Source: Scheffersomyces stipitis CBS 6054
Lineage: Eukaryota; Ascomycota; Pichiomycetes; Serinales; Debaryomycetaceae
DNA length: 64,000 bases
NCBI RefSeq assembly: GCF_000209165.1
Contig: NC_009046.1
Span: forward strand, 558,001 to 622,000
Reading direction: 5' to 3'
The notes below the pieces were generated by a model that was not told the origin of the DNA, made no database searches, and was given only the letters and a program-made list of their open reading frames with translations. Position numbers and translations under genes: made by a program. Positions 26,412-37,140 of the stretch are shown here, piece after piece. Numbering within the stretch: the first letter of the stretch is position 1; each line of letters begins with the position of its first letter.

Positions 26412-28061
26412 ATGCCTTACACTGCTATCGACATCAACGAAGAAGAACAATTCTTCCAACAACAGGTCAAGGAGATCAACGAATGGTGGTCCCAACCTCG
26501 TTGGAGAAAGACGAAGAGAATCTATACCGCTGAAGACATAGCCAAGAAGAGAGGTACATTGAAGATTGAATATCCATCTTCTGACCAAGCCAAGAAGCTC
26601 TTCAAGTTGTTGGGAGAACATGACAAGCAAAAGTCTGTTTCCTTCACTTTTGGTGCATTGGACCCAATCCACGTTGCTCAGATGGCCAAATACTTGGACT
26701 CTATCTACGTTTCTGGATGGCAATGTTCTTCCACTGCTTCCACTTCTAACGAACCTTCCCCAGATTTGGCTGACTACCCTATGGACACTGTTCCAAACAA
26801 GGTTGAACACTTGTGGTTCGCTCAATTGTTCCACGACAGAAAGCAGAGAGAAGAAAGATTGGGACTTTCGAAGGCTGAAAGAGCCAAGTTGCCATACATT
26901 GACTTCTTGAGACCAATTATTGCCGATGCCGACACTGGTCACGGTGGTATCACTGCCATCATCAAATTGACTAAGTTGTTCGTTGAAAGAGGTGCTGCTG
27001 GTATTCACATTGAAGATCAGGCTCCAGGTACTAAGAAGTGTGGTCACATGGCCGGTAAGGTCTTGGTTCCAGTCCAAGAACACATCAACAGATTGGTTGC
27101 CATCAGAGCCTCGGCTGATATCTTGGGTTCCGACTTGTTGGCTGTTGCCAGAACTGACTCTGAAGCTGCTACCTTGATCACTTCCACTATTGACCACAGA
27201 GATCACTACTTTGTTGTCGGTGCCACTAACCCCAACTCGCCAGAATTGGCTGCTTTGATGTCTGAGGCTGAAGCTAAGGGTATCTACGGTGAGAAGTTGG
27301 CTGCTATTGAAGCCGAATGGACCAAGACAGCTGGCTTGAAGTTGTTCCACGAAGCCGTCATTGACACCATCAATGCAGGCAACTACTCAAACAAGGCTGC
27401 ATTAATCAAGAAGTTCACTGACAAGGTTAACCCATTGTCGGGTACTTCCAACAAGGAAGCCAGAAAATTGGCCAAGGAATTGACCGGCAAAGACATCTAC
27501 TTCAACTGGGAAGTTTCCAGAGCCAGAGAAGGTTACTACAGATACAGAGGTGGTACTCAATGTGCTGTCATGAGAGGTAGAGCCTACGCTCCATACGCTG
27601 ACTTGATCTGGATGGAGTCGGCCTTGCCAGACTACAACCAAGCCAAGGAATTTGCTGACGGTGTCAAGGCCAAGTGGCCAGAACAATGGTTGGCTTACAA
27701 CTTGTCTCCATCGTTCAACTGGAACAGAGCCATGCCTCCTAACGAACAGGAAACCTACATCAAGAGATTGGGTAAGCTTGGTTACGTCTGGCAATTCATC
27801 ACCTTGGCCGGTTTGCATACCACTGCCTTGGCTGTTGATGACTTCTCTGCCCAATACGCCAAGATTGGTATGAGAGCCTACGGACAAGCTGTGCAACAGC
27901 CAGAAATCGAAAAGGGTGTTGAAGTCGTCAAGCATCAAAAATGGTCTGGTGCCGAATACATTGACGGTTTGTTGAAAATGGTCTCTGGAGGTGTCACTTC
28001 AACTGCTGCTATGGGTGCTGGTGTCACCGAAGATCAGTTCAAGGACAAGGCCAAGTACTAA
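26412..28061 (+). CDS. ICL1: Isocitrate lyase
   Basis: 549 residues, full length for the yeast enzyme. It cleaves isocitrate to glyoxylate and succinate in the glyoxylate cycle, needed for growth on acetate, ethanol or fatty acids. The catalytic signature KKCGH is at 208-212 with the active Cys at 210. The Mg-binding region ([10 protein letters not shown]) and the late [13 protein letters not shown] block are intact. The C-terminus ends AKY, not a classical SKL-type peroxisome signal. Leucine is almost always TTG and codon bias is strong, which suggests high expression when induced. Control by carbon source through the long upstream region is expected from the family. Confidence 0.98.
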   Translation: MPYTAIDINEEEQFFQQQVKEINEWWSQPRWRKTKRIYTAEDIAKKRGTLKIEYPSSDQAKKLFKLLGEHDKQKSVSFTFGALDPIHVAQMAKYLDSIYVSGWQCSSTASTSNEPSPDLADYPMDTVPNKVEHLWFAQLFHDRKQREERLGLSKAERAKLPYIDFLRPIIADADTGHGGITAIIKLTKLFVERGAAGIHIEDQAPGTKKCGHMAGKVLVPVQEHINRLVAIRASADILGSDLLAVARTDSEAATLITSTIDHRDHYFVVGATNPNSPELAALMSEAEAKGIYGEKLAAIEAEWTKTAGLKLFHEAVIDTINAGNYSNKAALIKKFTDKVNPLSGTSNKEARKLAKELTGKDIYFNWEVSRAREGYYRYRGGTQCAVMRGRAYAPYADLIWMESALPDYNQAKEFADGVKAKWPEQWLAYNLSPSFNWNRAMPPNEQETYIKRLGKLGYVWQFITLAGLHTTALAVDDFSAQYAKIGMRAYGQAVQQPEIEKGVEVVKHQKWSGAEYIDGLLKMVSGGVTSTAAMGAGVTEDQFKDKAKY

Positions 28062-28406
28062 GCTAGATAGCCATATTGTATTTATTGTTTCCTTTTTAGT
28101 TCTCTACTCATATATTCCATATATACATTCACAAGAAGTTAATGAAAGCTACTATTTAACAGCAAATGTAGATTGAACAAACTCTATGAACAATTGGTGT
28201 AAACTATATTTCAATTTTTTGCTCTTTTTCGATCACCACTTCAGTTTGGTATCGAGCCAATATTAAACTTACTCCACCATGAAAATTCTCTCTTATGGCA
28301 GATTCTAGTAAAAGGAACTTATTCAATCTCTATACTTATCCGATGGCCCTTGTGGTTATGTGCACACTCATTAAATATATTTCATATACGAATTTTATTT
28401 GTACAT

Positions 28407-29984
28407 ATGCTGATTTTCCTATTTGCACCCATTCTAAAGTCCAGAGCTGGGTTGTATGAGGTCAAAGATCTGGTGGACATGGGTTTCATCAAGCCTGGAA
28501 AGGCACTTCGGCGTCTGAGGTCAATGAAAAAGGAAAATTCCAGGGGTTCAACTTCAGACGAGAGTCCATACAAGAAATCACGCTCAAATACACCGACTCC
28601 AGAGGTTTCGAAGATAATTACAGATAAAGTAGACGATAGAGTAATATCCTTTCTTGAAAGATTCCCAGATGACATAGCCATACGAATATTTGTTTGTGCT
28701 GGGCCAGATAACAGCTTGCCGTTGCTAAATAGAAGATTCCACAGTCTTTTCAAAGTAGACACTAAGGCTGAAAACAAAAAGATATGGCCCAATTTGTCAC
28801 TAATTTTGCAAATGATACGTTCATGGTATTTGTTTGATTTGAACAGTCGACTAGATTTTGGCGTATTGAAAAAGAAAATGGCATACTACCATAAACGATT
28901 ACAAGACATACAGCTGCGATGGGATCAACAACATGATCCTCAACTCTTGCGGAGAAATCACTGGCACAAACAGGTATCTCTTACGCTACTTATTACGCAG
29001 CTGAATATAGAAGATTTCGAGAGTGACTGCTTTGCCTGTGCAATTAACGAACAGATACTTAAATTGAAGTTCATCACCTTGCCAATCTTGGATGAGCTCT
29101 TCCATTCGAGAGTTATGGTCACTGGTAATATAGCAGGAAAGGAGACTAGCTCTAGAGCATCTATCATTACGTACGACAACTATTTGTCAGAAATGAAGTC
29201 CCGTTTGAAATTCTTGAGGATAAAATTTCAAGAAATTTCGTTCTGTTTTGAGAAGTTGGATCATGCTGTTGTCTGTAATTTTGAAGAGTCCGACAGTTTG
29301 AGTCAAGACTCGGACAGATACTTGACGCAGCTCCAACAGCATGAGGAAATCATATTGGAAGGTAACCATCCATTGGTAGAATATGATGACGAAAATAGAA
29401 TACCTGGAAAAGATCAGATCGAGTTCCAGAACGTAGTACAGAATGCAGATTCGTTCAAAACATTTGCCTTTAATTCCATTATCGTTTCTGATAGTAAACC
29501 CCTACCTTCTTGGATATTACGGAAAGGAATTACCAGTATCAGAATATTTCAAATAGTCGAACGGATGAAATCATTTGGTTATTCTCTTTCGGAATCAGAA
29601 AGTCTTTTAAGTGCTTCCTTAGACAACTTCCGGCCAAACTTAATTGATTTGATAAACACAAGAGAAATTTCACTTGCAAACTTAGTTCTTTTAGGTCCAA
29701 TGTCGAAAGTGACTGATTTGATGGTAATCAATGCGTTTGAATTGTTCAATATCTATGAGCAAGAGGATTGTTCAAAATTTGGCCGAAACTACGCTGGCGA
29801 TACCGTTCCTGAGGACATCTCCAAGTTGATCTTGAACTTGCTACAGATATACTACAACAGTGACCATTGGAATGATACAGCTCTCTGGATCTACGTGGTA
29901 GAAATCAAGAGTTTTAGTCTTGTACAGGTGCTCATGAAATTTAACGAAATACCTCCTCACGGCATCATAGGAAGCATGATGTAG
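28407..29984 (+). CDS. F-box-like protein of unknown function
   Basis: 525 residues if the ATG at 28407 is used. The frame is open further upstream but without an ATG, and two later Mets (before GFIKPGK and before KKENSRG) are also possible starts. After a basic, Ser-rich segment comes a stretch (about residues 80-120) resembling an F-box: FPDDIAIRIF, then LPLLNRRFHSLF. The rest is mostly helical and contains no LRR, WD or ankyrin repeat that I can see. It may be a substrate receptor of an SCF ubiquitin ligase (inference). The first 15 residues from 28407 are hydrophobic, which is odd for such a protein and makes the start doubtful. Confidence 0.7.
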   Translation: MLIFLFAPILKSRAGLYEVKDLVDMGFIKPGKALRRLRSMKKENSRGSTSDESPYKKSRSNTPTPEVSKIITDKVDDRVISFLERFPDDIAIRIFVCAGPDNSLPLLNRRFHSLFKVDTKAENKKIWPNLSLILQMIRSWYLFDLNSRLDFGVLKKKMAYYHKRLQDIQLRWDQQHDPQLLRRNHWHKQVSLTLLITQLNIEDFESDCFACAINEQILKLKFITLPILDELFHSRVMVTGNIAGKETSSRASIITYDNYLSEMKSRLKFLRIKFQEISFCFEKLDHAVVCNFEESDSLSQDSDRYLTQLQQHEEIILEGNHPLVEYDDENRIPGKDQIEFQNVVQNADSFKTFAFNSIIVSDSKPLPSWILRKGITSIRIFQIVERMKSFGYSLSESESLLSASLDNFRPNLIDLINTREISLANLVLLGPMSKVTDLMVINAFELFNIYEQEDCSKFGRNYAGDTVPEDISKLILNLLQIYYNSDHWNDTALWIYVVEIKSFSLVQVLMKFNEIPPHGIIGSMM

Positions 29985-30140
29985 GTAGCATGATAGATAT
30001 ATGGGCAAAATAGATGCTTAATGAATACGGAATAGACTTATAGCCAATATTTGAAAAGTTTTTTTTATTAATGAGATGTGAAGAAGTGAAAGTAACAAGA
30101 TAGTAATATACAAAGAAGTGAAGGATGAAGCCAGAATTAC

Positions 30141-31231
30141 TCACTGATACTGTTGATCAAGGACTGGCTGCTGTTGTTGCTGTTGTTGCTGTTGGTATGG
30201 GTCTCCCAAGTGGTGCACTATAGGGTTAGGGTTGGTAATCTCGTGGAACCATGGGTGTTGCAATGCCTGTCTAGCAGTGATTCTAGCTTCTGGTCTCATC
30301 TGGAGCAAGCTCTGCAACAAGTTCAAGCCCATTAAGTCGAGATTGGGCACAATCAATCTCAAGTCTTGTGGAACAAAGATTTGCCAATTGCTCTTGTAGT
30401 TAGCGTATTGAGAAATGCCTGGCCATGTTCTCTCGTTGGGAGTGCCCATCAACCGGAAGATCTTGATTAACTGGTCATCATTTGCAGTCCCAGGGAATAA
30501 TGGCTTACCGGTACACATTTCAGCGAATATACAGCCTGCGGACCAGATATCGATGGAGGTGGTGTAGGCTCTGGAACCCAATAAAACGTCAGGAGCACGG
30601 TACCATAAGGTGACTACCTCGTTCGAAAAGGTGTTGAAGGGGATTCCAAAAGCTCTGGCTAAACCGAAATCACCCAACTTCAATTCTCCCTTATTGTTAA
30701 TCAACAAATTCTGTGGTTTCAAGTCACGGTGCAACACCCTATTGTCGTGACAGAACATAATACCCTTCAACAACTGGAACATGAACGACTTGACAATCTT
30801 TAAATCTAATGCTCCTTGATTGCCGTGAACTTCCATGTATCTCTTCAAGTCTTTATCCATGTACTCAAACACAAGTGTCAACTTGTTTTCAGTATGGATA
30901 ACGTCGTACAAAGTGACGATATTTTCGTGATCCAATTCTTTCATAAGCGAGATCTCTCTGATGGCCGTGGATGGAGTTCCCTCTTCCGAGTCCAAGTTGA
31001 TTTCCTTCAACGCCACAAAAGCGCCCGTGGACCGGTTTCTGCCTTTGTAGACAGTGGCATAGGTGCCTTCACCGAGTTTTTCTAGTTGTTGGAATCTGGA
31101 AGTTAGTATGAGAAAAAAGATAAAGAAAAAATCAAGCCAATCAAATAAAACTCAAATAAAGAGAAAAATCCCTTGAGCTGTGGTTTCTGATATCATATCT
31201 TGTATACTTACTGAGAAGACGAACTGGTCAT
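30141..31231 (-). CDS. PHO85: Cyclin-dependent kinase PHO85, one intron
   Basis: Spliced length 324 residues: exon 1 31212-31231, intron 31096-31211, exon 2 30141-31095. The joined start ([15 protein letters not shown]) matches S. cerevisiae Pho85, which also has an intron near its 5' end. Glycine loop GEGTYATV 15-22, catalytic Lys 37, cyclin-binding PSTAIRE 48-54, HRDLKPQN and DFGLA are all intact. Pho85 partners with Pcl cyclins and Pho80 to control phosphate response, glycogen and the cell cycle. The C-terminus adds a Gln-rich tail (about nine Gln) not found in S. cerevisiae. Branch site TACTAAC at 31102-31108. Confidence 0.96.
31096..31211 (-). other. 116-bp intron of PHO85
   Basis: Donor GTAAGT (31211-31206), TACTAAC branch (31108-31102), acceptor CAG at 31098-31096. 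The splice joins CA to A, giving Gln, in frame. Confidence 0.9.
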
Positions 31232-31703
31232 TTAGCAGAATGGTGTTGTGGTGAACTAACTGAAGAAGACGAAATGGCTTTCTGTTCTACTAGTGGAAAC
31301 TGAAAATTGTCCTGATTGAGGGCGTATCTGTGTACAGTCGCAGGTTCAGAGAGTTTTTTGCACCTATTCCACAAACGGAATAATTTGTGAAATGTAATTT
31401 TAGAAGTGAACAGGGGAGATGGTTTATTAACGGATGTCTTTGTCCTTAATAGAGTCGGTATCTACTACTGTAATAGCAGAAGAACCATGAAAAGAAAAGA
31501 GCTGTCTAGAAAAGTTACTATAGTACTATATATATCATATGGTCAAATAGACCTTACACTCTCAACATAAAACATAAAACAGAAAACCATTCTAGATCAG
31601 ATGGAAGACCACATAAAGAGTATACAGAATACCATATACAAATCTTAGAACTTGCATTATCCAATCATTATATTACCATGAGACAATCTATATACTCTAA
31701 TCT
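31232..31703. other. PHO85 promoter and TRM44 3' flank
   Basis: 472 bp, AT-rich, with no gene or clear motif. Confidence 0.45.
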
Positions 31704-33593
31704 CTAATGGTTTCTTGGTGCTCTCTTGGTAAGAGCCATAGAATTCTCAACAAAACCTTCGGCTCCTCCTGATAATGCCAAAATGTCCAATACTCGAGTC
31801 TGCCAGGCTTCGTCGGAAATCTCTTTCTTGGACGAACCAATTATCGCAGCATTTCTCGTACTTGGAATACGCAACATCTCCTTTTCAACATCCCAGCCCA
31901 TCTGCACAGCCAAGTCTTCCACATGATCAACTAAGGCACCATAAGTCGACGAGTTCACTGTAGAAGTAGACGATGACTTGGATGCTCTCGCAGCCTTTCT
32001 GGGTGAATATCTTGCCTTGGCTCCTGATAACGCATGCGAACAACATGGAATCACCATGAACGAATAGCCTAGTAACGGGATCCAGCACGTCAACTCATCT
32101 GAGTGGTTTCCTATAATGAAAGTATCCTTGGGAAAATCATCTGTAGTGCATACCTGTGGGGAACTTAGCAAGCTCGATGATGAATAGTACGCGATACCTC
32201 CTGGTGCCATCACTTCTGAACTCTGACTCGCAGTTTCTCCTTGTACAGCTACCTGGTAGTATCTGCCGTTATCTGTGACATGAGGTGCAATTCGAGATAC
32301 AGCTGGATGTGGTCTGAGTAAAATGCTAGGAATGATAACTTGTTCCTTCAAACAGTCCTGAACTTCCTTTGGATATATGGCCCAGGACTTTCTGGCTCTA
32401 GCATCAATTCCTATGCCTCTATAACCTTCGTTGATTAATATATATACAAGCAACCCATTGCCACAACCCAAGTCTCTGAACTCAAACAGATGTGAATCCT
32501 TGTACTTCAACAGCCAAAACTCTATCAAAAAGGCTGCAATCGCGAGGTCTTCAAAAACATGTTTCTTGGGATCGGTGCTTTCACACCATTGATTTACCAA
32601 TTTAGACGAGTACTTCTTCTTCAAACTAATGTATCTGTTTTGGAATGCCGTTTTCGGCACTACCATATCGTGGTTGACTCTTTTCTCGTAGCCTGTTTTA
32701 GCTCCAAGCGAATGTTTAGCCGACGTCTGCAATAAACGTAAGGCTATACGAATGGGTCTTTCCGCAGGATCCATATTTCTAAGCAATGTCGTTTCATCAT
32801 TAGATTTTTCGTAATTAAAACCCAAGTACTGGATAGAAAGACTTCCCTGGTGGTACAATATCCCTACAGCATATACTGGAGGAAGATAGAAGGGTGTTTC
32901 CTCGCTAGATTTGATATGTGGGATGTATACTACGAGCACAGAGTCGTCTGACTTCAACCCTTTGTCTCCTTCCTGAGATGTCAAGACTAGACAGGTCTGG
33001 TTAATGATATGATCTTTAAAGGGGTTTCTGGGGATAATTCTACGAACTATTTCACATTTTGAAACCAAGTTAACCAGACAGTTTTCCGTAGGAATCAGTC
33101 TGAATGTAGCATCGTCTAAATATCTGTGCAAAATCAAGTCTGTTTTGTGAGAATTGTCATCAGAGTTGGAAGTGGACGGAAAATCAGGAACCTTGTCTAT
33201 CATCTTACTGACAAACATTGTATCACCTTTCTCGGGGTCGTAGACATTTTCCTTCAAGATATCGGCTCTCAAAATAACCGTCGAATTGATATTGGGTTGT
33301 CTGATCAAGTTAGCCATGGCAGTTTCAAAGTGATGAGCATCGAAATCCACTGCTCTCTTATAGATAGGGACCCAGGGGTCGCCCAAAACCAGTTGCTCAG
33401 ATATGAGCAAAGTCTCACCTGGAGAGCCACTTGTATCCCTTTCTTCCAGCATAGCTACAACGTCAACCTCACTATATATCAAGTTATTTGGCCTGTTTTC
33501 TGGAGAGTCCTTGAAATTAAATTTTTCAGTCTCGGTTATGCGCGGCACAACGGCCCAGTATACAAATTCAGAATGGAGTCTCATGCTGAGCAT
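31704..33593 (-). CDS. TRM44: tRNA (uracil-44 2'-O)-methyltransferase
   Basis: 629 residues. The S-adenosylmethionine-binding motif DLGCGNGLLVYIL lies in the middle, followed by the acidic end GIGIDARARKSW, characteristic of Trm44. Later motifs FIIGNHSDELTCWIPLL and VIPCCSHALSGAKARYS match the family's conserved catalytic block. The enzyme methylates the ribose of U44 in tRNA-Ser. It is longer than S. cerevisiae Trm44 (567), mainly at the N-terminus. The ATG at 33591-33593 is the first in frame. It is separated from RMD5 by 141 bp, in the same orientation. Confidence 0.92.
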   Translation of the reverse strand: MLSMRLHSEFVYWAVVPRITETEKFNFKDSPENRPNNLIYSEVDVVAMLEERDTSGSPGETLLISEQLVLGDPWVPIYKRAVDFDAHHFETAMANLIRQPNINSTVILRADILKENVYDPEKGDTMFVSKMIDKVPDFPSTSNSDDNSHKTDLILHRYLDDATFRLIPTENCLVNLVSKCEIVRRIIPRNPFKDHIINQTCLVLTSQEGDKGLKSDDSVLVVYIPHIKSSEETPFYLPPVYAVGILYHQGSLSIQYLGFNYEKSNDETTLLRNMDPAERPIRIALRLLQTSAKHSLGAKTGYEKRVNHDMVVPKTAFQNRYISLKKKYSSKLVNQWCESTDPKKHVFEDLAIAAFLIEFWLLKYKDSHLFEFRDLGCGNGLLVYILINEGYRGIGIDARARKSWAIYPKEVQDCLKEQVIIPSILLRPHPAVSRIAPHVTDNGRYYQVAVQGETASQSSEVMAPGGIAYYSSSSLLSSPQVCTTDDFPKDTFIIGNHSDELTCWIPLLGYSFMVIPCCSHALSGAKARYSPRKAARASKSSSTSTVNSSTYGALVDHVEDLAVQMGWDVEKEMLRIPSTRNAAIIGSSKKEISDEAWQTRVLDILALSGGAEGFVENSMALTKRAPRNH

Positions 33594-33734
33594 ACATCAC
33601 ATTTACTTATAAATTGTTCATTTTCTACTTGTATCAAGTGTATATTCATATCCTTAAGTTGTATCCATATGTAATTCATGTCTTGTTTAATCATAATTCA
33701 TTAACATTTAATATTCAGCCTCTTTATACATAGC

Positions 33735-35507
33735 TCATAGATCAATAAAGTATGCGTCAGTGACATCGCTGAACTTGTGCTTCTTGTAGCAATAATGGCA
33801 CTTGAATATATCACTACCTTTCTTCGATAACTGCCATACACTCTCCCGAAGAGCCAAATGTTGACAAAAATTAAGTACGACTACAGGATTATTTGGAGAA
33901 GAAGAAGATGTGGAAAATGAAGTGGTGGTTGATGAAGACGAAGCAGCTGGATCCAAAGAAGAGCTCTTTTTCCTCTTGCTCTGTGGCTCTTCGTCAACAT
34001 TCTGATCTTGGTTGTGAGTTATCGGCACAAGCTGCTCCTTGGAAATGGGGCAGATAAAGATGGGATGGTAGTTAAATAAAAACCGGTTCGAATCAGGTAG
34101 CTGGAACGGAAGATCATAGTTAAATGTAGCTTCGTAGTTGATGATAGTAGCCTCTCCACCATTGGACATTTCAGTACTGGTACCATTCTTTGAGTCGTCG
34201 CCATTTCTAGCTTCACTCGAAACAGAGATGAGCTTGTTCATTTTGGATTGGATCTGGTTATACTTGTAGAAACTGGGTAAGTATATGTACCCAGCCAAAA
34301 TACTCTGGAAGAGAGACGAGTCGTTGGACAAGCGCAAATCCTTACAATATTCCGAGATGAATTCGTTGGAAATGTTGACAAACAAAGATTGCTGTGAATG
34401 GATGTTTTCAAAATGGTCTAGAAGCTCAGAAACGAATCGCATTTCGCTAGCATTGTTCTTCTTGCGGTCTCGTTCAATATTGAAGCTATGCTTCATCTTC
34501 GCTATAAAATCTGCAAGCAACTTGTCCTTGTGATTGCCCAAATCGAAGTCGTCTTCGCTGCGATTGTTCTGGAAAAGTAACAAAGTCATTAATGGGGAGA
34601 TCTCAGAAAGATATTCCTTGAAAAATCTCGAAAAGTTGTCCTTGGAATATAAGTAGGCATCCAAAGCATCATTGAGGCTAAACGACGAGTCCTTACCATT
34701 CAAAAGTATAATGAACTCTAGCATGTGGAATTTGAACTCGATATCATTGAAATTAGAAGGTACAGGATTGGACAACTGGCTAATTCTGGAAGAGTTCCTT
34801 ACCTTTTCGTTGTATTTATCTTTAAACCATGAAAGTGCCTTTGACAAATCATGGTTGACAACAATGTCTTGCACGATTTTGTTGAGGAACTCAAATTTGG
34901 CAAGCAATGATTCGTCTATCACTACACTGGATCCGAGCAGCAACTCCTTGACGATTTCTTTGACGATGTCACACTGACCGATTTTTAGCAAATGCAAGAT
35001 AATGGCTTTGATCAACTCCTCTCTGTTCTCTATCTTGATGCCCTTCAAGTCGCTGGAGAAACCCACCAGCTCTGTCTTGTCTTTTTCAGTAGAGTCAGTA
35101 TACACTGGGAAGTTGTTAAGAAGTAGTGGATAAGTATATGCATCGTCCAAATCTATATTGAACTTCGAGTTCACAAGGATATTCTTCAGAAACCGATTCG
35201 TCGCCGTGTTGTACGACTTCAAAGAGTCAATAGAGGTCTTGTACCACTTATTGGTAAACTTCAGAAGACACTCTCCCAAATTGAGATTTTCTTTGGGTAT
35301 GTCTTCATCCATCTTTTCGTCATCGTCTATATTTTCATCTCTAGCTTCACTGATATTTTCCTGTTCTAGCTGTGATTCCAAAGAAGCTTCCAACTCCTTG
35401 AGTTCCTTCAAAAGTGACTCTGACTCGTTGTAGAGATCATGGAGGTTATCGCCCCCGGATTTGGTGAAAGTTCCAATCTCCGAGGAAAGCGTCTCGAGCA
35501 ACGACAT
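33735..35507 (-). CDS. RMD5: GID/CTLH E3 ubiquitin ligase subunit RMD5/GID2
   Basis: 590 residues. A coiled-coil N-terminus with an acidic insert leads to helical LisH/CTLH-CRA-like sequence and a C-terminal degenerate RING (FICPISKEQ ... CQHLAL ... FKCHYC) with FNYHPIF before it, as in Gid2/Rmd5. With Fyv10/Gid9 it is the catalytic part of the GID ligase that degrades gluconeogenic enzymes on glucose return. The RING is split by a Ser/Lys-rich insert of about 45 residues between its first and second Cys groups, longer than in S. cerevisiae (421 aa in total). Its functional tie to isocitrate lyase and gluconeogenesis is regulatory, not positional. Confidence 0.9.
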   Translation of the reverse strand: MSLLETLSSEIGTFTKSGGDNLHDLYNESESLLKELKELEASLESQLEQENISEARDENIDDDEKMDEDIPKENLNLGECLLKFTNKWYKTSIDSLKSYNTATNRFLKNILVNSKFNIDLDDAYTYPLLLNNFPVYTDSTEKDKTELVGFSSDLKGIKIENREELIKAIILHLLKIGQCDIVKEIVKELLLGSSVVIDESLLAKFEFLNKIVQDIVVNHDLSKALSWFKDKYNEKVRNSSRISQLSNPVPSNFNDIEFKFHMLEFIILLNGKDSSFSLNDALDAYLYSKDNFSRFFKEYLSEISPLMTLLLFQNNRSEDDFDLGNHKDKLLADFIAKMKHSFNIERDRKKNNASEMRFVSELLDHFENIHSQQSLFVNISNEFISEYCKDLRLSNDSSLFQSILAGYIYLPSFYKYNQIQSKMNKLISVSSEARNGDDSKNGTSTEMSNGGEATIINYEATFNYDLPFQLPDSNRFLFNYHPIFICPISKEQLVPITHNQDQNVDEEPQSKRKKSSSLDPAASSSSTTTSFSTSSSSPNNPVVVLNFCQHLALRESVWQLSKKGSDIFKCHYCYKKHKFSDVTDAYFIDL

Positions 35508-36241
35508 TTTGAATTAACAGTTGAGACCTCTGATTCGTTTACCGAGGTCTTTTCTACAGTGTATAGGTGAATCTTTTCAATTATTGTTAAAAACAGAAAG
35601 CATACGAATGACTAACTACCACAGTAACTCCTGATGGACTTTACCATCTTATCTGTGTCAGATTGTGTTGTGTGCAGGATGTATATCCACTGGCTGCAAC
35701 ACTCAGAATTCAGAAGGGATACCTAGAGGGAAAGCTTGGGCTTCCGACTGGAACGACTTGGACTTCTGGCTATTGCTTATACACTGAGCGAAAGACTTTT
35801 TATGATAGTTTGAGATTCAGCTTCGGTGGCTCTCTAAAATTGGAATTTTCTTCAGCTGCTATTTGACTTCTTCACTGTTTCCTCTGCAATTCACAACTCT
35901 TCTTCCATCGTGGTTTCGTTACATTGAAACGAATCAAACATAATCACACGATCTCGTAGTCTTATCAAAGTAAGGATAATTATCTTGTCTATTGTTTTCT
36001 ACAACGATACAATAATACTCCAATTGCACATCGCGATGGTTGATTGTTCTCTGACGGTACAGCCAAGTTGAATCATGAGATGGATTGGGGGTTATTCTGT
36101 TGTAGGGAAGTCAACGAACTAGTATTATCGCCATATTTGTAAGTTGACTATCTATCTTACAAAGGTCGTCACGAATGTTTGCTTGTTCTGTAGTTAGGGT
36201 ATATTATTGAATCTATAAATTCTTGTCTGAACTTCAATGTC
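35508..36241. other. RMD5 upstream region
   Basis: 734 bp without a supported gene. A plus frame at 35663-35866 lacks homology. No repeat or RNA gene is seen. Confidence 0.45.
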
Positions 36242-36529
36242 TTACGAATGCGATTGGACTCCCCATTCAACTATGGTATCAAAGTCCCAGTTGTTGGGTC
36301 TGTCGACTAATGCTAATTGGCTTTGCAAAACAGACCCGAACTTTTGCGGAGTGCTGAAAAGTCTAACAACCACTTGAGTCAGGAAGACCGGTATTCTACC
36401 GTACAAAGTGACTGGCATCAGTATTAATTTTTCTACATTCCAGCCATAGTATCCGCAAACCAGCATAGAAAGCGGTCTTCCATCGTACTGGTTAGAAGTC
36501 GAACTGTGAATGGCCCCACCCGGTGCCTT
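36242..36529 (-). CDS. Unexplained protein-like reading frame behind ELC1
   Basis: The minus-strand frame is open from about 36529 to a stop at 36242 (95 codons). Its first ATG is at 36464-36466 (74 codons), but the 21 codons before it also look protein-like (NQYDGRPLS). An out-of-phase ATG at 36555-36557, four bases after the ELC1 stop, could enter this frame only by a one-base shift near 36527. The C-terminal part (CGYYGWNVEKLILMPVTLYG) has a hydrophobic stretch. No family is recognised. Options are a small separate gene, an exon whose partner I missed, a frameshifted gene, or a remnant. Confidence 0.35.
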   Translation of the reverse strand, partial: KAPGGAIHSSTSNQYDGRPLSMLVCGYYGWNVEKLILMPVTLYGRIPVFLTQVVVRLFSTPQKFGSVLQSQLALVDRPNNWDFDTIVEWGVQSHS

Positions 36530-36560
36530 TCATTTCGATTTGTGATTGTCCTTGCATGGT

Positions 36561-36857
36561 TCATATGTCTAAGAAGTCTGCTTTCACCAACAACTCCAAT
36601 GCCAAATGGGTGGGTATGTGGAATTCTGGAATCGCTCCTGATTCGGCCTGCTCCTTATACTTGTAGTGGTAGTACAAGTATTCCACTACACACTCGAGGA
36701 TATCGCCGTCCATATCCAACGAGATCTTGCCGGTCTTTCCTTCTTCAAAGCCTTGTGTGCTTCTCAAAACTGACGATATCAGGGCCACTTCTTTTAGTAC
36801 CACAAACTTGTGGTTGTCTGCTGAGACCAACGTCACGTATGCGCCAGAAGTATCCAT
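36561..36857 (-). CDS. ELC1: Elongin C
   Basis: 98 residues from the ATG at 36855-36857, chosen because S. cerevisiae Elc1 (99 aa) begins just before the same YVTLVS strand; an upstream ATG would add 37 residues with no homology. The Skp1/BTB fold is visible: VTLVSADNHKF, the helix ALISSVLRST, VVEYLYYHYKY, IPEFHIPTHLALELLVKADFLDI. Elongin C joins cullin-3-type ligases and Ela1, including the one that ubiquitinates stalled RNA polymerase II. Confidence 0.93.
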   Translation of the reverse strand: MDTSGAYVTLVSADNHKFVVLKEVALISSVLRSTQGFEEGKTGKISLDMDGDILECVVEYLYYHYKYKEQAESGAIPEFHIPTHLALELLVKADFLDI

Positions 36858-37140
36858 CTCGCTTTGTAGTGAAAGAGTAGGAAGTGAGATAGAAAAAGAG
36901 AATTGAAAAATATGAAATGTCGCGTTCGATATTTCTAATTTCGCGTTATACCTCTGCGAAAGCTCCATACTTAAGCGACACCCAGATTCTGAAGGTAGAG
37001 CAATTCACTGAAATTATCATGTTGACTGCTTCGATTCTTTGTCAATCTCCCTTGTAGAGCCTATGTCGTTGCTGTAGATTTGATCTGTACAGAGCAGCGT
37101 AAATTTCATTGAAGTGTCATGTCATGTAACAACGTTCAGA

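Noticed and set aside
26373..27350. 325-codon minus-strand ORF opposite ICL1
   Set aside because: Antisense shadow of a strongly codon-biased gene; Ser/Gln/Val-rich composition typical of such shadows.
28350..28406. N-terminal extension of the F-box-like frame
   Set aside because: Begins at TTG; the first ATG is at 28407.
35663..35866. 67-codon plus ORF upstream of RMD5
   Set aside because: Short, no homology, in a promoter region.
36858..36968. 37-residue N-terminal extension of ELC1
   Set aside because: ATG present but the extension has no match to elongin C and would lie in the promoter.
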